From contig NZ_JOCB01000011.1 of NCBI RefSeq assembly GCF_000718775.1, positions 49,985-113,984 on the forward strand: a stretch of 64,000 nucleotides of DNA, written 5' to 3'. Numbering within the stretch: the first letter of the stretch is position 1; the number at the start of each line of letters is the position of its first letter. The notes below the pieces were generated by a model that saw nothing but the letters and a program-made list of their open reading frames with translations, had not been told where the DNA came from and did no database searches. The position numbers were made by a program, and so were the translations under genes. Source of the stretch: Streptomyces sp. NRRL S-31 (GTDB lineage Bacteria; Actinomycetota; Actinomycetes; Streptomycetales; Streptomycetaceae). Shown here one piece after another: positions 1 to 15,000 of the stretch.

Positions 1-3000
1 ATCGCGGCGATCTTCAGCCCGCCGTACCTGAGCCGGTGGTTCCTCGATCTCGCGGCGCAGGGCACCCTGCACGAGCCGGTGACGGTGCCCGGAACCAGCA
101 GCGACCTGCACGGACACCTGGAGATCAGCGCCGACATCCGGGGCCTGCGCCAGTCGGCGCCGGGTGAGGACGGCACCGGCACACTGTCCGGCACGACCGT
201 CCAGGACGTCCGGGGATCGCTCCGGGGCACGTCCGGCGCCGTCGGTTCGGGCGCCCGGATCGCGGGCGCGCCCACCGACGCCCCGGTCACCGGGAACACC
301 GCGCTCCGGCAGGACGGCCGTGCGTTCTCCCGGGTGGAGGCGACCTCCGTCACCTGGCACATCGTCCACCGCCCGGCGACCGGCGAGCCGCGCGCCGTCG
401 ACGTGACCGTCAGCGACGAGGCGGCCGTCTTCTACGTGCCCGCCGAGAAGCTGGAGACCCTGCTCGCCCTGGACGGGGACGCGGCCCACGCGCGACCCGT
501 GGCGGACAAGGGCAAGACCCGGCAGGTCCCGGCGGAAGAGGACGCGCAGGAGCCGTCCGGCGGCATCCGCCTCACCCCCGACGAGGAGGGCCTCGCCCGG
601 CAGGAGGAGGCCGACGCGGCCCACGAACTGATCCGCGCCGAGGCGCACGTGAACGAACTGCGGGCGCACAGCAGCACCGGGGCGTACGCGGCGGCCGTCG
701 CCCGGCTGACGACCGCCCGCGAGCGACTGGCGGACGCGGCGGCGGTCACCGAGAACCTGCCGCAGGAGTCCACGCTGGTGCCGCCCACCGAGGAGGAGCT
801 GCGGACGCAGCCCCGCATGCGTGGCGGCGCCCCGCTGGACCGCTTCCGGGAACCGAGGGACCAGAACACCTCCCACCGGATCATCTCCGAGGCCGGCACC
901 GTCGTCGGCCGTGCCTACTTCACAGCGGACGACTGGGCGGGCCGGGCGGGTGACTGGGCCGGGTACGACCCGGCCACCACCGGCGTCTACATGCGGCAGC
1001 GGCACCCGAACCGGCTCGAACTGGTCGAGCAGCCGGTGCCCTGGCGCGGGCCCGGCCAGTACTACCTCACCTCGCACTCCAACGCCTCCCAGTTCGCCGT
1101 GGAGGACGCCACGGGCAGCCCGCAGCGCCTGTACGGCGCGGAGCTGGCAGCCGTACTGCGGCGCCGCCCGAGCCTGCGGGACCTGAGGGCGCAGCACCCG
1201 GACGCCGGCGTGGTGATGGTCGCCTGCGAGGCCGGTGCCCTGGACGACGGCCTCGCCCAGCAGACGGCCGACCACCTAGGTGTCACCGTCTACGCGCCGA
1301 CCGCCGTGGCCGGGGTGTACCGCCCGACCACGATGGCCGACGAACCGGGCGGTCCGGCGCGGCAGTTGTCCGCCCGCCCGTACGCCGCCGGCGCCGACGG
1401 CCGGTACCTCACCTTCCGCCCGCGTCCGCACGCTGCGGCCAGCGTGTCGTTCACCGGCGGCGTGAAGCTGGCCGACGACGCCACGGCGGTCGTCGACCGC
1501 CTGGCCGCCGAGATCGCGCCGCACGCCCTGGCGGCCCGCGGGAACACCCGGCTGAAGCCGGTCGTCACGGTCACCGGGTACGCGAAGGGACGCTTCCCGG
1601 ACAGCAAGGGCGTCAACACCGGCCGCGAGCGTGCCGAGAAGGTCGCCGAGCTCTTCCGGCACCGCCTGGCCCGTCACCTGGCCGCACGGCAGCGCGGCCA
1701 GGCGGCGCCGGTCGGCACCGACGCCGTCGTCGTGGTCACGGTCTCCCGGGGCCAGGACGTCCCGGCGGAGGACCTCGCCACCGGACAGGACCGGTCCGCC
1801 CTCCTCTCCCGGGCGACGGTCTCCCTCCACGTGCCCCGGCCCCGTGCCGCCGCGCCGGAGCAGGACCGCCAGGCGTCAGCGGCCTCCGGTTCGCGAGGCT
1901 TCTCCGCCCCCCGGCCGGAACTCCACAGCGGCGACGCCGCGCAGGACGACATCACCAGCCACCCGATCATCTCCGCGACGGGCACCGTCATCGGCCGCGC
2001 CTTCCACAACGAGCAGGACTGGGAGGCCCGTTCGGCCCACTGGGCCGGCTACGACCCGGTGTCCGTGGCCACGTACCTCCAGAGTGGGCGGTGGGACAGC
2101 ACCGAGCGTCCGGTCCCCTGGACGGGGGGCGGGCAGTACTTCCTGTCGTCCCACGGGCACGGCGGGATCCTCCAGGTCGAGGAGACCGCGGGCGGCCAGC
2201 GGCGGCTGTACGGCGCGCAGTTGGCGGAGGTGCTGCGGCGACGCCCCAGCCTGCGGGCGCTGAGGTCGCAGAACCCACAGGCCGGCGTCGTCATGGTCGC
2301 CTGCGAGGCCGGTGCCTTCGACGACGGCCTCGCCCAGCAGACGGCCGACCACCTCGGCGTCACCGTCTACGCGCCGACCACTTCGGTCGCCCTCATGCGC
2401 GGCCCGTACGACGAGAACGCCCGCCCGTGGCTCGACAGCGACGAGGGCGACGCCGAGTACCGCACCTTCCGCCCCCGGCCCGACGCCGCGACCACCGTGG
2501 CGTTCGCCGACGGTTCCGGCGAGCTGGCCCCCGACCAGCTCACGGTCGTCGACGACCTGGCCGTCGAGGTCGTCCGGTCCGTGCTGTCCGGCGTCGGCAC
2601 GCCCCTGCTGAAGCCCGTCGTCACGGTCACCGGCTACGCGCCCGGCACCGACCTGGACCCCCAGGGGCTCGCCACCGGTCAGACCCGGGCCGACAACGTC
2701 GCCGCGGCCGTCCGCTCCGCCCTCACCGGCCACTTCACCGCCCTCGGGGAGAACGGCGCCGAACGCGCGGCGGCCGTCGTGGTGCTGGCGCTCTCCCGGG
2801 GCCAGGACGTACCGGACGACGCCCTGGCCGCCGCCCAGGACCCGGCCGCCCTGCTGCGCCGCGCCACGGTCACCCTCCACGTGCCCCGCACTCCCGCCCC
2901 GCAGCCCCGGCAGGCACAGGAGGAGGACGAGGACGAGTACGGGTACGACCGGGACCTGGAGTACGGGTACGGATACCGCCGCCCCGACCAGCGGCTGTTC

Positions 3001-6000
3001 AACACCGTCAGGCCCGAGGGCGACGAGCCGCTGTCCCACCGGATCGTCTCCGACGCCGGCACCGTCGTCGGCCGTGCGTACTTCGGTGAGGCCGAGTGGG
3101 CGGACCGGTCACTCACCTGGGCGCAGTACGACCCGGCCACGACCGATGTCTTCATGCGGCAGCGGCAGCCGTACGACCCGTTCGTCCAGCAGTTCGCGCC
3201 GTGGTCCGGGGCCGGCCACTACTTCGTGTCGTCGCACGCCGACGCGGCCTACCTCGCCGTCGAGGACGCGACAGGCCGGCAGCGGCCCCTCTTCGGCCCC
3301 GAGGTGGCCGCGATGCTGCGGCGCCGGCCCAGTCTGCGGGAGCTGAGGGCGCAGTACCCCGACGCGGGGGTGGTGCTGGTCGCCTGCGAGGTGGGCGTCC
3401 ACGACGACGGTCTTGCCCAGCAGGTGGCCGATCACCTCGGCACGACGGTGTACGCGCCCACCGGGGAGGTGGACCTCAGCGGAATCGCCGAGCACGGTAC
3501 GCCCCGGCCCTACGTGAAGGCCGGCGACGACTCGGCCCCCGGCGACTACCGCACGTTCCGGCCCCGGTCCGCCGTGGCCGCCACCGTGGTGTTCGCGGAG
3601 GACTCCGGCGAGGTGCCCGCCGACCAGGTGCCGGCGATCGAGGGGCTGGCCGCCCGGGTCGCGCCGGACGCCGTACCGGGCTTCTCCGACCCGCTGCTGC
3701 GGCCGGTGGTCACCGTGACGGGCTACGCGGCGGAAACCGCTGCCGACGCGCAGGGGCTGGAAGCGGGCCGCCGCCGCGCCGAGGCGGTCGCCGCGCTGCT
3801 GCGTACCTCCTTCGCCCGGCACGCCGTCGCACTCGGGTACGAGAACACGGGCACGAGGGAGCCCGTCGTGGTTCTCGCCGTCTCCCGCGGCCGGGACCTG
3901 ACCGAGGACGACCTGGCCACCGGCCGGGACCGGGCGGACCTGCTGCGCCGTGCCACGGTCACCGTCCACGTGCCCCGGATGCCGCAGCACGAGGAGGACT
4001 TCGAGGACGAGGACCTGGGCGAGATGTCGTTCGGGGCGTCCGGTGGCGCCGCCGACACCTACAGTTCCGACGAGGACTTCGCCGGCGGTGTACCGCGCGG
4101 CTTCAGTCCGCTGGCCGCCCCGCCCGCCGCAGTCACCGAAGTCACCGAGGCCGCCGAAGTCACCGAGGCCGCCGAAGTCACCGAGGTCGCGGACGTCGTC
4201 GAAGACCTCCAGTCGGGCTCCGAGTACCCCTGGTACCTGGACCACGGGTCGCTCGGGCACGCCGCCGTCAGTGACGCCGGCACCTTCGACGACGCCGGTG
4301 CCCGCGCGTGGGCCCGCGAGGCCGTCGATGGCCTGCCGGACCGGAACGTGGCCGGTGACGTCGAGAACGCGCTGCACACCATGCTGGCCACCACCGACCG
4401 GCACGCCTGGGAGGACCTCCTCACCCACGGTGTGACGCTGGCCTCCCACGGCCGTCTGGTGTGGCTGCGCCCGCTCCTCGCGGGCCTGCGCCCCGCCGAC
4501 GGGCGGGAGTCGGCCGTACGCGAGTACAGTGTCCGGTTCGCCACGACCGGCGGCAGCGGGGAACGCCACCGGGACCGCACGATCGGCGCGGACTCGGCCC
4601 TGCTGCTCGGCCTCAGCACCGCCTCCGCGGTGGCCTCCACGATGATCCTCGGTGTGCCACAGGTGCGGGCCGACTCGGCCGCCCGGCGCTCGGAGACCCG
4701 GCGGCGCAACCTCATCTCGGGGCGGACGATGTTCATCGCCAGGAACGAGCCCTTCCTGGCCGGGCTGCGGATCGAGATCTTCGTGGACGGTGTCGCACAC
4801 CGGCCCGACGCCGTCCACGACCGCGGTCTGCGGGTGGAGTTCCCGGGCGAGTACACCGGCGCCGACGCCCCGCGCCCCCGCATGGGCGAGCCCGCCAGGG
4901 CCCTCCCGCCCGGCGAGGCCCGGCTGGGCCCGGACCGGGTCGTGCTCAACGCCGTCGACACGGGCCCGGTGGTGGCGGCGCTGCACCGCAGGCTGCTCGG
5001 GGCCGGGATGGACGCCGGCACGGCCGAGCGGTTCATGACCCACGCGCGGGACATGCTCAGCGAGCGGGCCGCCCGCACGCGCGGCCGGTGGTGGCTGACC
5101 AACGGCGACGTCTCCGGCGAGATCCAGGTGCCGGGCCGGTTCGGACGGCGGTCGTTCCGCGGCCGGCTGCGGGTGCGGGCCGAGATCGACGGCCTGGAGT
5201 TCGCCGGGACCACCGACAACGTCCAGATCCGCGAGGACCTCGGCGGCGGCACGGCACGGGGCATCGGCCGGTCGGGCAGCGGCTCCGCCGGCATGTCCTT
5301 CGGCTACAACGCGGTCGGCTTCGCGCTGCCCGTCTCCGAAGGCGTCCCCGGTTCCGCGGCCAAGGGCCTGCTGCCGATGTTCGGCGTCGGCTTCGACCAG
5401 GGCACGGGCAGCGGTCTGACGGTCACCTCGCAGACCCTGGGCCACACCGTCCTCAACTTCCGCGAGACCCAGGCCAGGTACCGGGCCCGGCTGCGGATCA
5501 CGGTCACCGTCGACTCCCCGACCCACCCGCGGATCGGCACGGTGTCCGAGGTGTCCGAGGCGGAGATCGGACTGCCGTGGCGCGACGGGCAGGGCGCGGC
5601 CGGCTTCGAGCGGCGGGTGCTCGGCGCCGTACGCACCCCCGAGCTGGAGACCGACGCGGCCACGGACCGGTCCGAGCCCGTGGAGACCTCCGAACCGGTA
5701 CGGGAACTGCTGAGGCTGTCCGGCACCGCGCCGGTGCGGTCGATGGAGCCCCCGCGCGCCCTGGACCCCGCCTACTGGCGGGACCAGAGCGCGGCGGGCA
5801 GCCGGCGGACGGACTCCGCGGGCGAATCCGCGCCGGCCCAGGCCGAGGCGCCGGCCGTAGCCGAGCCGCCGGCCCTGGCCGCGCGGCGCGGCCTCGGCTT
5901 CGCCATGCCCCTGGACATGGCCGGCTCGGAGGTCGTCCAGGACCAGCTGAGCTGGGCGCTGAAGGAGATGGTCCCGGCCTCGGTGCGGCGTTCCGCCGAC

Positions 6001-9000
6001 TGGACGGCGGTGGAGGCCCAGCTCGGCCTGTACTTCAGCAGGCCCGCGCTGGAGGGCAAGCTGCCGCTCGAGGAGACCGTGCACACGGTCACCGTGGGAG
6101 GGGAGCGCTACCGGGCGTCGGTCAAGGCGATCCTGCTCGACGGCAAGCAAGGGCGCAGCTACTCGATGACCGTCAACGCGCGTGCCGCCCGCACCGAGAC
6201 CGTGATGGGCCGGCGGGGCACCGAGTGGAGCGCCACGGTCGCCGCGGGCGGTGGTGTACTGGTGCCGCTCGGCGGTTCGACGCGCCTGCGGATCGGTGGC
6301 ATCACGGCCCGCGGCGGGTTCGAGCGGTCCCTGGAGGACCAGTTCACCGGCGCCAACACCGCCTACTACCGCACGGAGACCGAGGGCGAGGTCGACGAGC
6401 ACGTCTACCGCACGGTCTACGAACTGTCGCTGAGCCCGGAGCGCCCGGACCGGCGTCACCTGGCCGAACGCTGGTGGATCGAGCGGCCGTACCTCACCAC
6501 CACGATCGCGGTGCCCCGGCAGAGCGTGCCCGCCGAGCCGCGCGACCCGGCCCGGGCCGCCGAGGTGGGCCGGACGACGTACCTGCGGGCCTGGCCCGAC
6601 GCCGGGCAGCGGGAGGTCGACTTCGCCCGGGGCGGCACCGACGCCCTGTTCCCGGCCTTCCTCGCCATGCCGCAGCTGACGCACCTGGCGGCCACCGGTT
6701 ACGCCCAGCTCGCCGGGCTGTCCGGCCGCTGGCTGGCCGACTCCGCCAACTGGCCCCAGGAACTGTCGCAGGCGACCGACTCCGCCGCGCTCGCCGCCCG
6801 CCTCCCCGCGCTGACCAGCCCGGACGGGTACCGCGTCGCGCTGCCCAAGCGCGACGGCTGGCGCTACGAGCTGCGGCTGAAGGTGCGCGCGTTCTCGGCC
6901 GAGGACCTGGGCCGGACCGCGGGCGACACGGAGATCGAGCACTACGCGCAGTCGACCGACCGGTACGCCCGCACGGAGAAGACGGGGTGGCAGGCGGGTC
7001 TGAACGCGAACGTCGGACCGCAGTTCGGTATCGGCGCCCTGGGGAGCGGCGGCCAGCACCACGATGGCGCGGCGGTCCTGGCCCGCGAGGGAGGCGGGGA
7101 GGAGACCCCCGCCCACGGGACCCAGCGGCACGGCGGAACGGGCCTGCGGGCCGTCGCGCTGGCCCAGGCCGGCGTGCGGTGGGGCCGGGGACGCGGCCAG
7201 GAACGGCTGCGGGGCTCGGTGGAGATCAGCCGTGCCACCTACCGGGAGGAGACGCACGTCCTGGAGGCGTCCCCGGTCTTCATGGTGACCGTGACGCGCT
7301 CCAAGGGCAGCAAGCGGGAGGAGTCCGTCCGCTACCTGCGGGTCGAGCACGGTCTGGAGATGCTGGTGCCCGAGCGCCGCGTCCCGGACCTGCTGCCGCC
7401 GCGCACCGCGGTCCCGGCGCCCGTCTCCGGCACCGCCACCGCCACCGGCACCGACTCCGCGGCGACGGCCGGGGAGGGCACCCGGACGGCGCCGGACGCC
7501 GTGCCGCAGGCCGGGCCCTCGACGAGGCCGGCCCAGCCGGCGGAGTCCGGCGCGGCCGAGGCCCCGGCCGCCCTCTCCCGGCCGGCGGAGTCCGAACCCG
7601 CCACGACCGCCGTACTGGCCCGTACCCACCTGCTCGGCCGGCCCCTGCCCGGCGCCGCCCATGTGGAACGGCTGCGCGCCGACGACGTGCTGACGACGAT
7701 CGTGCAGCGGCTGGACGCCCGCGGCGCGCTGGGCAGCAGCGGATCGGCGCGCGAACACCTGCTGTCGGCGCTGCGCTCCGCGTTCTCCACCGACTCGCTC
7801 CGCAACCAGTACACGGCCCTGACCGGTACCGGTGTCGCCCGCTGGCTCCCGGTCAGCGGCCCCTTCGGCAGCACCCGGTACGTGTGGGTCATGGTGACCG
7901 CCGACCTGGAGGCGCCGCACGCCCACCGGTCGCGCCCGAAGGTCAAGCTCACCCTGCGCTCCGAGGGGGTCACCGAGGAGAAGAGCGGCACCGAGCGTTC
8001 CTTCCACGCCGGTGGCGGCCTCAGCGTCCGCACCCGCATCGGCGACCACGACGCCCACGGCGGCACCGAGCTGGAGGCGTCCTACGGCATGAGCCGGGGC
8101 CGGTCGCAGGAGACCGCCCGCCAGGTCGTCGACATCGCGCGCGCCAACACCAGGGAGGGCTCCGAGGAGTTCGAACACAAGCTGACCTTCCGCATCCAGC
8201 TGGGCGCGACCACCGAGCCGCCCGCCGCCCTCGCCGTACCGGCGCAGGCCGTGCGGGACACGGCGCTGCGCCTGACGGCGCTGGCGCGCGGGCGGGACAC
8301 GGCCCGCCGGACCGATCCGGTGCGGGTGTGGACCTGGCAGGACGACGGCCTCGGCGACCACCCGCCGGTCACCGGCGACGTTCGGCTGCTCGTCCCGTCC
8401 CATCTGACGCTCCCGGTCGAACAGCCGGTGCCGCCGGTCGTCGCACCGGTGCGGCCGGAGGGCACGCCGTCGTGGACGGACCCGTTCACGGACCGGCCCG
8501 CCCTGCCCGAGGCCCTGACCGACTACATCCACCCGTGGGACGTCCCGGCCGCGCACACCACGCAGCGGTGGGCCAAGGTCGCGGCGCAGACGCCGGTGCG
8601 CGCACCCGACCTGACCCGCGAGGGCGCCTGGCAGGTGCCCGGGCTGGAGCCCCTCACCGCGGCCGGGTTCAGCTACGACCACCACACCTCGACCACGATG
8701 CTGCGGGCCAACATCACCGATCTGCTGCGCCACCGCTACCAGGTGCCGGTCGGCGACCGCACCGTCGTGATCGGCTTCGAGCTGACCGCGGCCGAGGTGG
8801 TGGGCCCGGTCGAGGGCGTCGAGTTCAAGGCGCGCCGCTACCAGCAGGACCACACCAGCCCCAAGAGCGAGCAGAGCAACTCCCGCGGCGGGGTGCTCAC
8901 CCTCGGCCCCGAGGCGGGCGGCATGGCGGACGGCAACCGCGTCTTCGACCGGCTCACCTTCGACGTGTACGGCGTGCACACCGGCGACAAGGAGGGCTTC

Positions 9001-12000
9001 GAGGCGGGCGGCACCCATGAGACCAACCGGGAGGCCACCCGCAGGTACCGCCACTACAAGTTCCACGTGACGGTGACCGCCCAGCTCGCGAACGGTGCCC
9101 GCCGGGCGCTGCGCGTCGAGGTGCCCGGCGGTCTGTTCGCGATGCTCCCGCTGGACCGCGACGGCCGCCTGGCCGGCGGTCTCGAGGACGCCCTGCCCCA
9201 CCTCTTCCGGGCGCCCGAGCCGACCGGGGTCCCCCGGGGGCTGTCGCTCGGAGAGCCGCTCGACGTGCAGCCCGCGGCCCGGACGATCGGCATCCCGCGC
9301 GCCGAACTGCCCTACGTCCCCGAGGTCGTGCGGACCCTGCGCACCCTGGTCGGGCGGACGGGAGTGAGCGTCCCCGACGCCGTCTGGGACCAGCTGCCGC
9401 AGCGCCTGCTCAGCAACTACCGCTACCTGGTGCCGGGCGAGGGTGAGGGCGACGGGGCGCACACGGGCCTGCTCGTCCCGCTGGGCGGTGCCGAGGCGCT
9501 GATCACGCTCGACCCGCGGGACCCGAGGGCGGTGCGCGAACCGGCCGGGTCGTACGACGGTGCCGCCACCACCCTGGAGACCATCCCCGAGGAGCCGGAG
9601 CCCGCCGAGTCCGGCGAGTCCGTGTCCGCGGTGCCGGCCGGCCCCCAGGGCCTGGTCCCGGCCCGCGACACCGCCCCCGGGCGGTTCCACGCCAATCAGG
9701 CGATCAACGCCTCGTACCTGACCGGCGCCCACGTGGAGAGCCACTCGGGTCCGACCAGCGCCGCACGCGCCGGGATCTCGGTGTCGTACGGCCTCGGCCT
9801 CGGCCCCGGTGTGCTCCAGGTCGCGCGGGTCGGCGCGGGCATCTCCGGTACGGCCAACGCCTCCGGCCGGTCCACGAGCCGGGTGGGAGACGCCGAGGGC
9901 GGCCATGTGGAGCTGGCCAACGCCGACTCCACGATGGTCGCCTACCGTCCGCACTGGACGGTGCGCGTCCGCACCGAGGCCCAGCGTCGCTGGGAGGACG
10001 TGCCCCCGGTCCGGGTCGCGACCGAGGGCGACCGCCGACTGCTGCTCTACGTGCCGGAGCACTACCTCCAGCGGGCGCCCCGGCAGGTCGTCGCGACGGG
10101 CACCGGCCCCCTGGAACACCGGCTGCCCGCCGTGTACTTCGCGTCCGGCCTCACCGGCCTGCCCGCCCTGTTCGACCGGATCGTCGCCGCCGCGCAGCAG
10201 CAAGGACTGGAGCTGCCGGTCGGCAGCGTGACGCGCGACGAACTGCTCCAGAAGCTGTGGAACCTCGACTCCCACCTGGACGAGGCCGTCGGCGACGCGC
10301 ACGGCTACCCCTTCGCCCTGCACGACCGGCACGGCAGGCCCGTCGCGACGATCCAGGTGCGCACGGTGCGCTATTCCCGCGGCACCCGGGTAGGCGTGAC
10401 CAGCGAGAACGCCCCGATCGAGAACGTCAGGACCGCGATCGACGGCACCAGCGGCTCCCACTCGATCGGCAACTCCACCACGGTCAGCCTGCCGTCGGCC
10501 GAACTGAACCTGGCCCCGCTGCCGTTCACGGATCCCGACTTCGGCCTGGGCGTCAGCGCCGCGCTGGCGATGACGTGGTCCAACTCGGACGGCAACAGCG
10601 CGGGCCGCACCGGCCTGTGGGTCGTGGTGCCGCGCTTCACCAAGCACACGAACGCCTACGAGCTGGAGTTCCTCCACCACGCCCTGGTGTCGGTGCGCGG
10701 TGACGCGGAGCCGGTCGCCACGCCGGCCGTGCACGGCCAGGGCCTGGTGCGGGTGCGGGAAGGCCACGCGTTCGAGCACGGCATGCCGGTGGACGAGGAA
10801 GCGCTGACGACGGCCGCCGACGCGGCGGTCGCCGCCCCGGTCGCGGAGCCGGGTCAGGGCCGGATCACGGACGGGACCACGGACGAGACCACGGCGGTCG
10901 TCCCGGCCCCGGCGCGGACCGTGCCGTACGCCCCCGGCCTGGTTCGCGGCTCCGTCCCGCGCCCGGAGGAGCAGATGCCCCTCCCGCCGCACGTCGCCGA
11001 AGGACGCGGCATCGGCATGGGCGTCGTCGAGTTCGACGAGTCCACGGTGCGTGAGCTGCGGCAGGGCCTGGACCGGGAACTCGTCCGGCTCGGCTTCCTG
11101 CCCGCCGACGAGGCGTCACCGCTGGCCGGCGCCCGCTGGTGGACGCACGCCGGCGAGGTGGACAGCCTGCTGGAGAACCAGGAGAAGCTCAACAAGTGGA
11201 TCTCCCTGCGCGGACTGGAGTCGCACTACGACCAACTGCACCAGTCCGGCCTGGTCATCACCCTGTACCGGCGGCGCGGCGCCCTCGGCACCGACTTCGA
11301 CCAGGACGCCGTGAAGATCACCCTGCGCGCGTCCAAGCCCCAGGAGGGCGAGACGCAGGAGTACCTCGGCGCCACCGACGAGATGGCCGTGGTCAACCTC
11401 GCGATGGGCATGGACACCGCCGGGCAGTCCAGCGGCGGAGCCAAGTCGGTGGGGCTCAGCTTCCGGGTCAAGGCCCTGACCGGCCAGCTCAGGGGCGCGG
11501 TCACCGGCTTCGACGTCCGGCGCTCGGTGGGTGCCAGCGACAGCGTCTCCTTCCTCAACAACAACCCCAACCTCCTGGAGTACGACGGCACCGTCCACAA
11601 GCACGCGCTGTACATCGACCTCACCGCCACCCTGGAGCTCCAGCACAGCGGTCTGCGGGGCCGCATCCGGCCGGGCGCGCGCGACCCCGAGCCGATCAGG
11701 CTCTCCCGGCAGCGGACCATCGCCTACCTGCCGCCGCTCGGCGGTCTCGACCACCCGGGCACGACCTCGGTGCGCCGCACGCCCGCCTCGGTGCTCGACC
11801 GGGCGGTGATCTACCACATCGACGCCACCGGTCTGCGGGACGCGGCCACGACCGTGCTGGGCGAACTGACCGGCCCGCAGGGCCACGCCGACCAGGAGAT
11901 CACCTCCTACACCAGCACCATCCAGGTGCGGGCGCACCTGAAGGAGATCCTGAACGGGCGCTACACCAGCGACCAGTTCTTCGACACCGGTCTGCGCGAC

Positions 12001-15000
12001 ACCTTCGGCGCGATCGACGTGCGGGGCCGCATGGGCCGCTCCCGGTTCGCCGGGGCCACGCCGGACAAGTTCGTCCTGGGCGTGATCAAGCTGTGGATGA
12101 CGCAGACCAACGGCACCGACACGTCGTCCGCCGGGGTCTCCTGGGCGCAGGCCGGTGTCACCGTCGGCGGTGCGGTGGGCGACGCGTCCGTCCAGGGCGA
12201 GGCCGGCGCCTCCCGCAGCTGGCAGTGGAACACCTTCTCCAGCCAGGGCCGCACCGGTGCCGAGGAGCTGATCCAGCTCGACTTCAACCGGGCGTACGCC
12301 TACCACACCGAGGTGGACTTCGAGGTCCGGACCCGCCTGGAGAAGACCGCGAAGCTGCTGCCCGGCACCCACCGCTCGGACCGGCAGGAGGTCAACGGCC
12401 GCACCGCCCTGTTCCTGCTGTCCGAGCCGGACGCGCTGGAGCAGTACGCCAAGGACGTCCTGCCCGTCTCCGACCAGCAACTCGTCGACGTGATGAACCG
12501 CTGGCACGACGGAGAGGTCAGGCTCAGCGGCAACACGGTCGCGGGCCTGCTGCTGCGCTGGGTGGTGGACACCCCCGACGCTCCCGATGGGCTGAAGGCA
12601 AGCCGCGAGGAACTGGCCGGCCTGCTGGCCGGGCTGCACGACACCGGCGCCCTGCCGGTGCCGGACGAGCGGATCCGGACCGCGTTCCGCCACCGCTTCG
12701 GGCGCGAACTGAAGGACTCCGCGAACCTCTTCCCCGACGTCGGGTTCCCCGAGTACCTGACCCGCCAGGACCGCGGGGGCCGGCTCCTCGGCCACAGCGG
12801 GGTGCACGCGTTCGGCTACGACGACGGCCGCTCGACCTACGACATCGTGCGCGAGCAGGTGGAGCGGGTCGCGCCCGGTCTGCTCGCCTCCCGGCCGGAG
12901 CTGTGGACCGGTGACGGGCGCCGGATCGGCCGGCTCCAGGGCGCCGTGAACATCCTCCAGTCCCTGCTGGCCGAAGGCCGCGACGACGCGATGCTGAAGG
13001 ACCTGATCTCGTCCAACGGCCACACGTTCCTCCTGGCCGACCCCATCGGCTGGGTGCTGTCCGACATCATCGCGATCAATCTGAGCGTCGCCCTGGAGGA
13101 GCCCGACCCGGAGAAGACCGGTCCGGAGAAGACCGGTCCGGAGAAGACCGGTCCGGAGAAGACCGGTCCGGAAGTGATCGACTTCCGGCCCGGAACCGGT
13201 CTGGAGAACTACGGACACGGCTACGCGAGCGCCGCGGTCGGCGCCTCCCGGGACGAATCCCAGGCCCTCACCGCCGGCCGGCTCGGCGCCGGTGAGGCGC
13301 ACACCTCGCACAGCGGCGGCATCGGCGTCGGCCAGGGCACCCACCGGGGCGTCACCCGGGCCGAGACGGGCACCACGGAGCAGACGGCGTACGCGTGGAA
13401 CGGCACCTACGTGGTCCGCTTCCGCCACCGGCTCACCGTCGAGGTCAAGCGCCTCGACATGGCGGGCCGGCCGCTGAACAACTGGCTGACCGGGCTCTAC
13501 CGCGGTCTGTCCACCGCCCTCTCCGCCGACCGCTCCGCCACCGCCACCGCCACCACCAGCGTCCCCGGCACACTCGATCTCCAGGTGCCGCGCGGACTGG
13601 CCGAGTTCCACCCGCTGAACGGACCGAAGACCGACCGCGACCTCAGGCCGCTGCCCGCGCTGCCCGGCGACGCCTACCTCACCGGCGTCCTGCTGGACGA
13701 CGCGCTCCCGGCCGCCCTGAAGCTGATGACCAGGGTCTTCGGCGCCGACGCGGACGGCGCGCGGGTGCGCACCAGCCTCAGCGTCCGGCAGCTGATGAGC
13801 CGCGGCCACCTGACCAACCACCTGCTCCCGGCCACGGCCGGCGGACGCCACCTGCTCACCGACACCCTCTTCGTGCCGGGCCACTCCTCGCGGCGGGCCA
13901 GGCTGTACCTCGAGGGCGACCTGTTCGACCTGGAGGTCCTCGGCCCGGTCCACGGCACCGGCACCGGCCGCTACACCAAGCACCAGAGCGGTACGACGGT
14001 CAGCGCGAGCAACGACCGCTGGCGCCCCTCCGCCGGCGTGGGCACCTCCGCGTCCGGCGTCCTGGCCCCGCACGACCCGGCACGGACCGCGGACGGCCAC
14101 GCCTACCCGCCGTACACCGGTTCGGGCGGCGCTTCGACGTCCTGGAACACCGGCAGCAACCTGGCGGGCGCGGGCACCGAGAACTACCGGCGCGAGCAGC
14201 ACATCAAGCAGCAGGGCCCGATCCACCTGGTGCGGCTGCGCGGGCGCTACCGGCTGCTGGCCGAGAGCTACGTCCGGAACCTGCTGGGTCCGGCGACCAC
14301 CGAGGGCGACACCCTGCGCAGCGACCCGTTCACCGGTGACGTGTACGCGGAGCTGTTCCAGGCCGAGGTCGACGAACTGCTGGACCGGCTGAGGCGGACG
14401 CCCGTCCCCACGGCCCTCGACGCCGCGCGCTGGGCGGCGCTGGACGGCGCCCACGCCTTCGACCTCGGCGCCCTGATGGAGCAGGCCGCGGGCGAGCCGG
14501 GCATGTCCGCGGCCCGGCTGTACCAGACGGTGGCGCGCCAGGTCCGGGACCTGACCGCCGGTCCGCTCGACGCGGTGGTGCTCCGCCTGGACCGCACGGC
14601 CCTGGACGCCCGCGCCCACCGCACCACCCTGCGCTGGGCGGTGGACACCCTCCGCGCCGACCTGGCCGCCGCCCGCTCGGCGAACCCCGGGACCGAGATC
14701 CCGGACCCCGTAAGCCTCACGCGGTACGAGGGCCTGCTCGAGGACACCGCGCACGTCGTCGACGCCGCCGACTCCGTCGACGCCGTGATCCTGGAGGTCA
14801 ACCGGGTCCGCGACGTGCTCTCCCCCCGCGAGGCGGTCCGCCCGGCCCGGCTGCCGCTGCTGCTGTCGTTCTCCGCGCTGTCCATGGACCACCTGGTCCG
14901 GGACATCGCCCATGAGCTGGACCTGCCGGTCCGGGTCGATGTCGCCGGCCCGGACGGCCGTACCGTCAGCCGCTGGGCCGAGCCCTTCGGCCGCGTCCAC

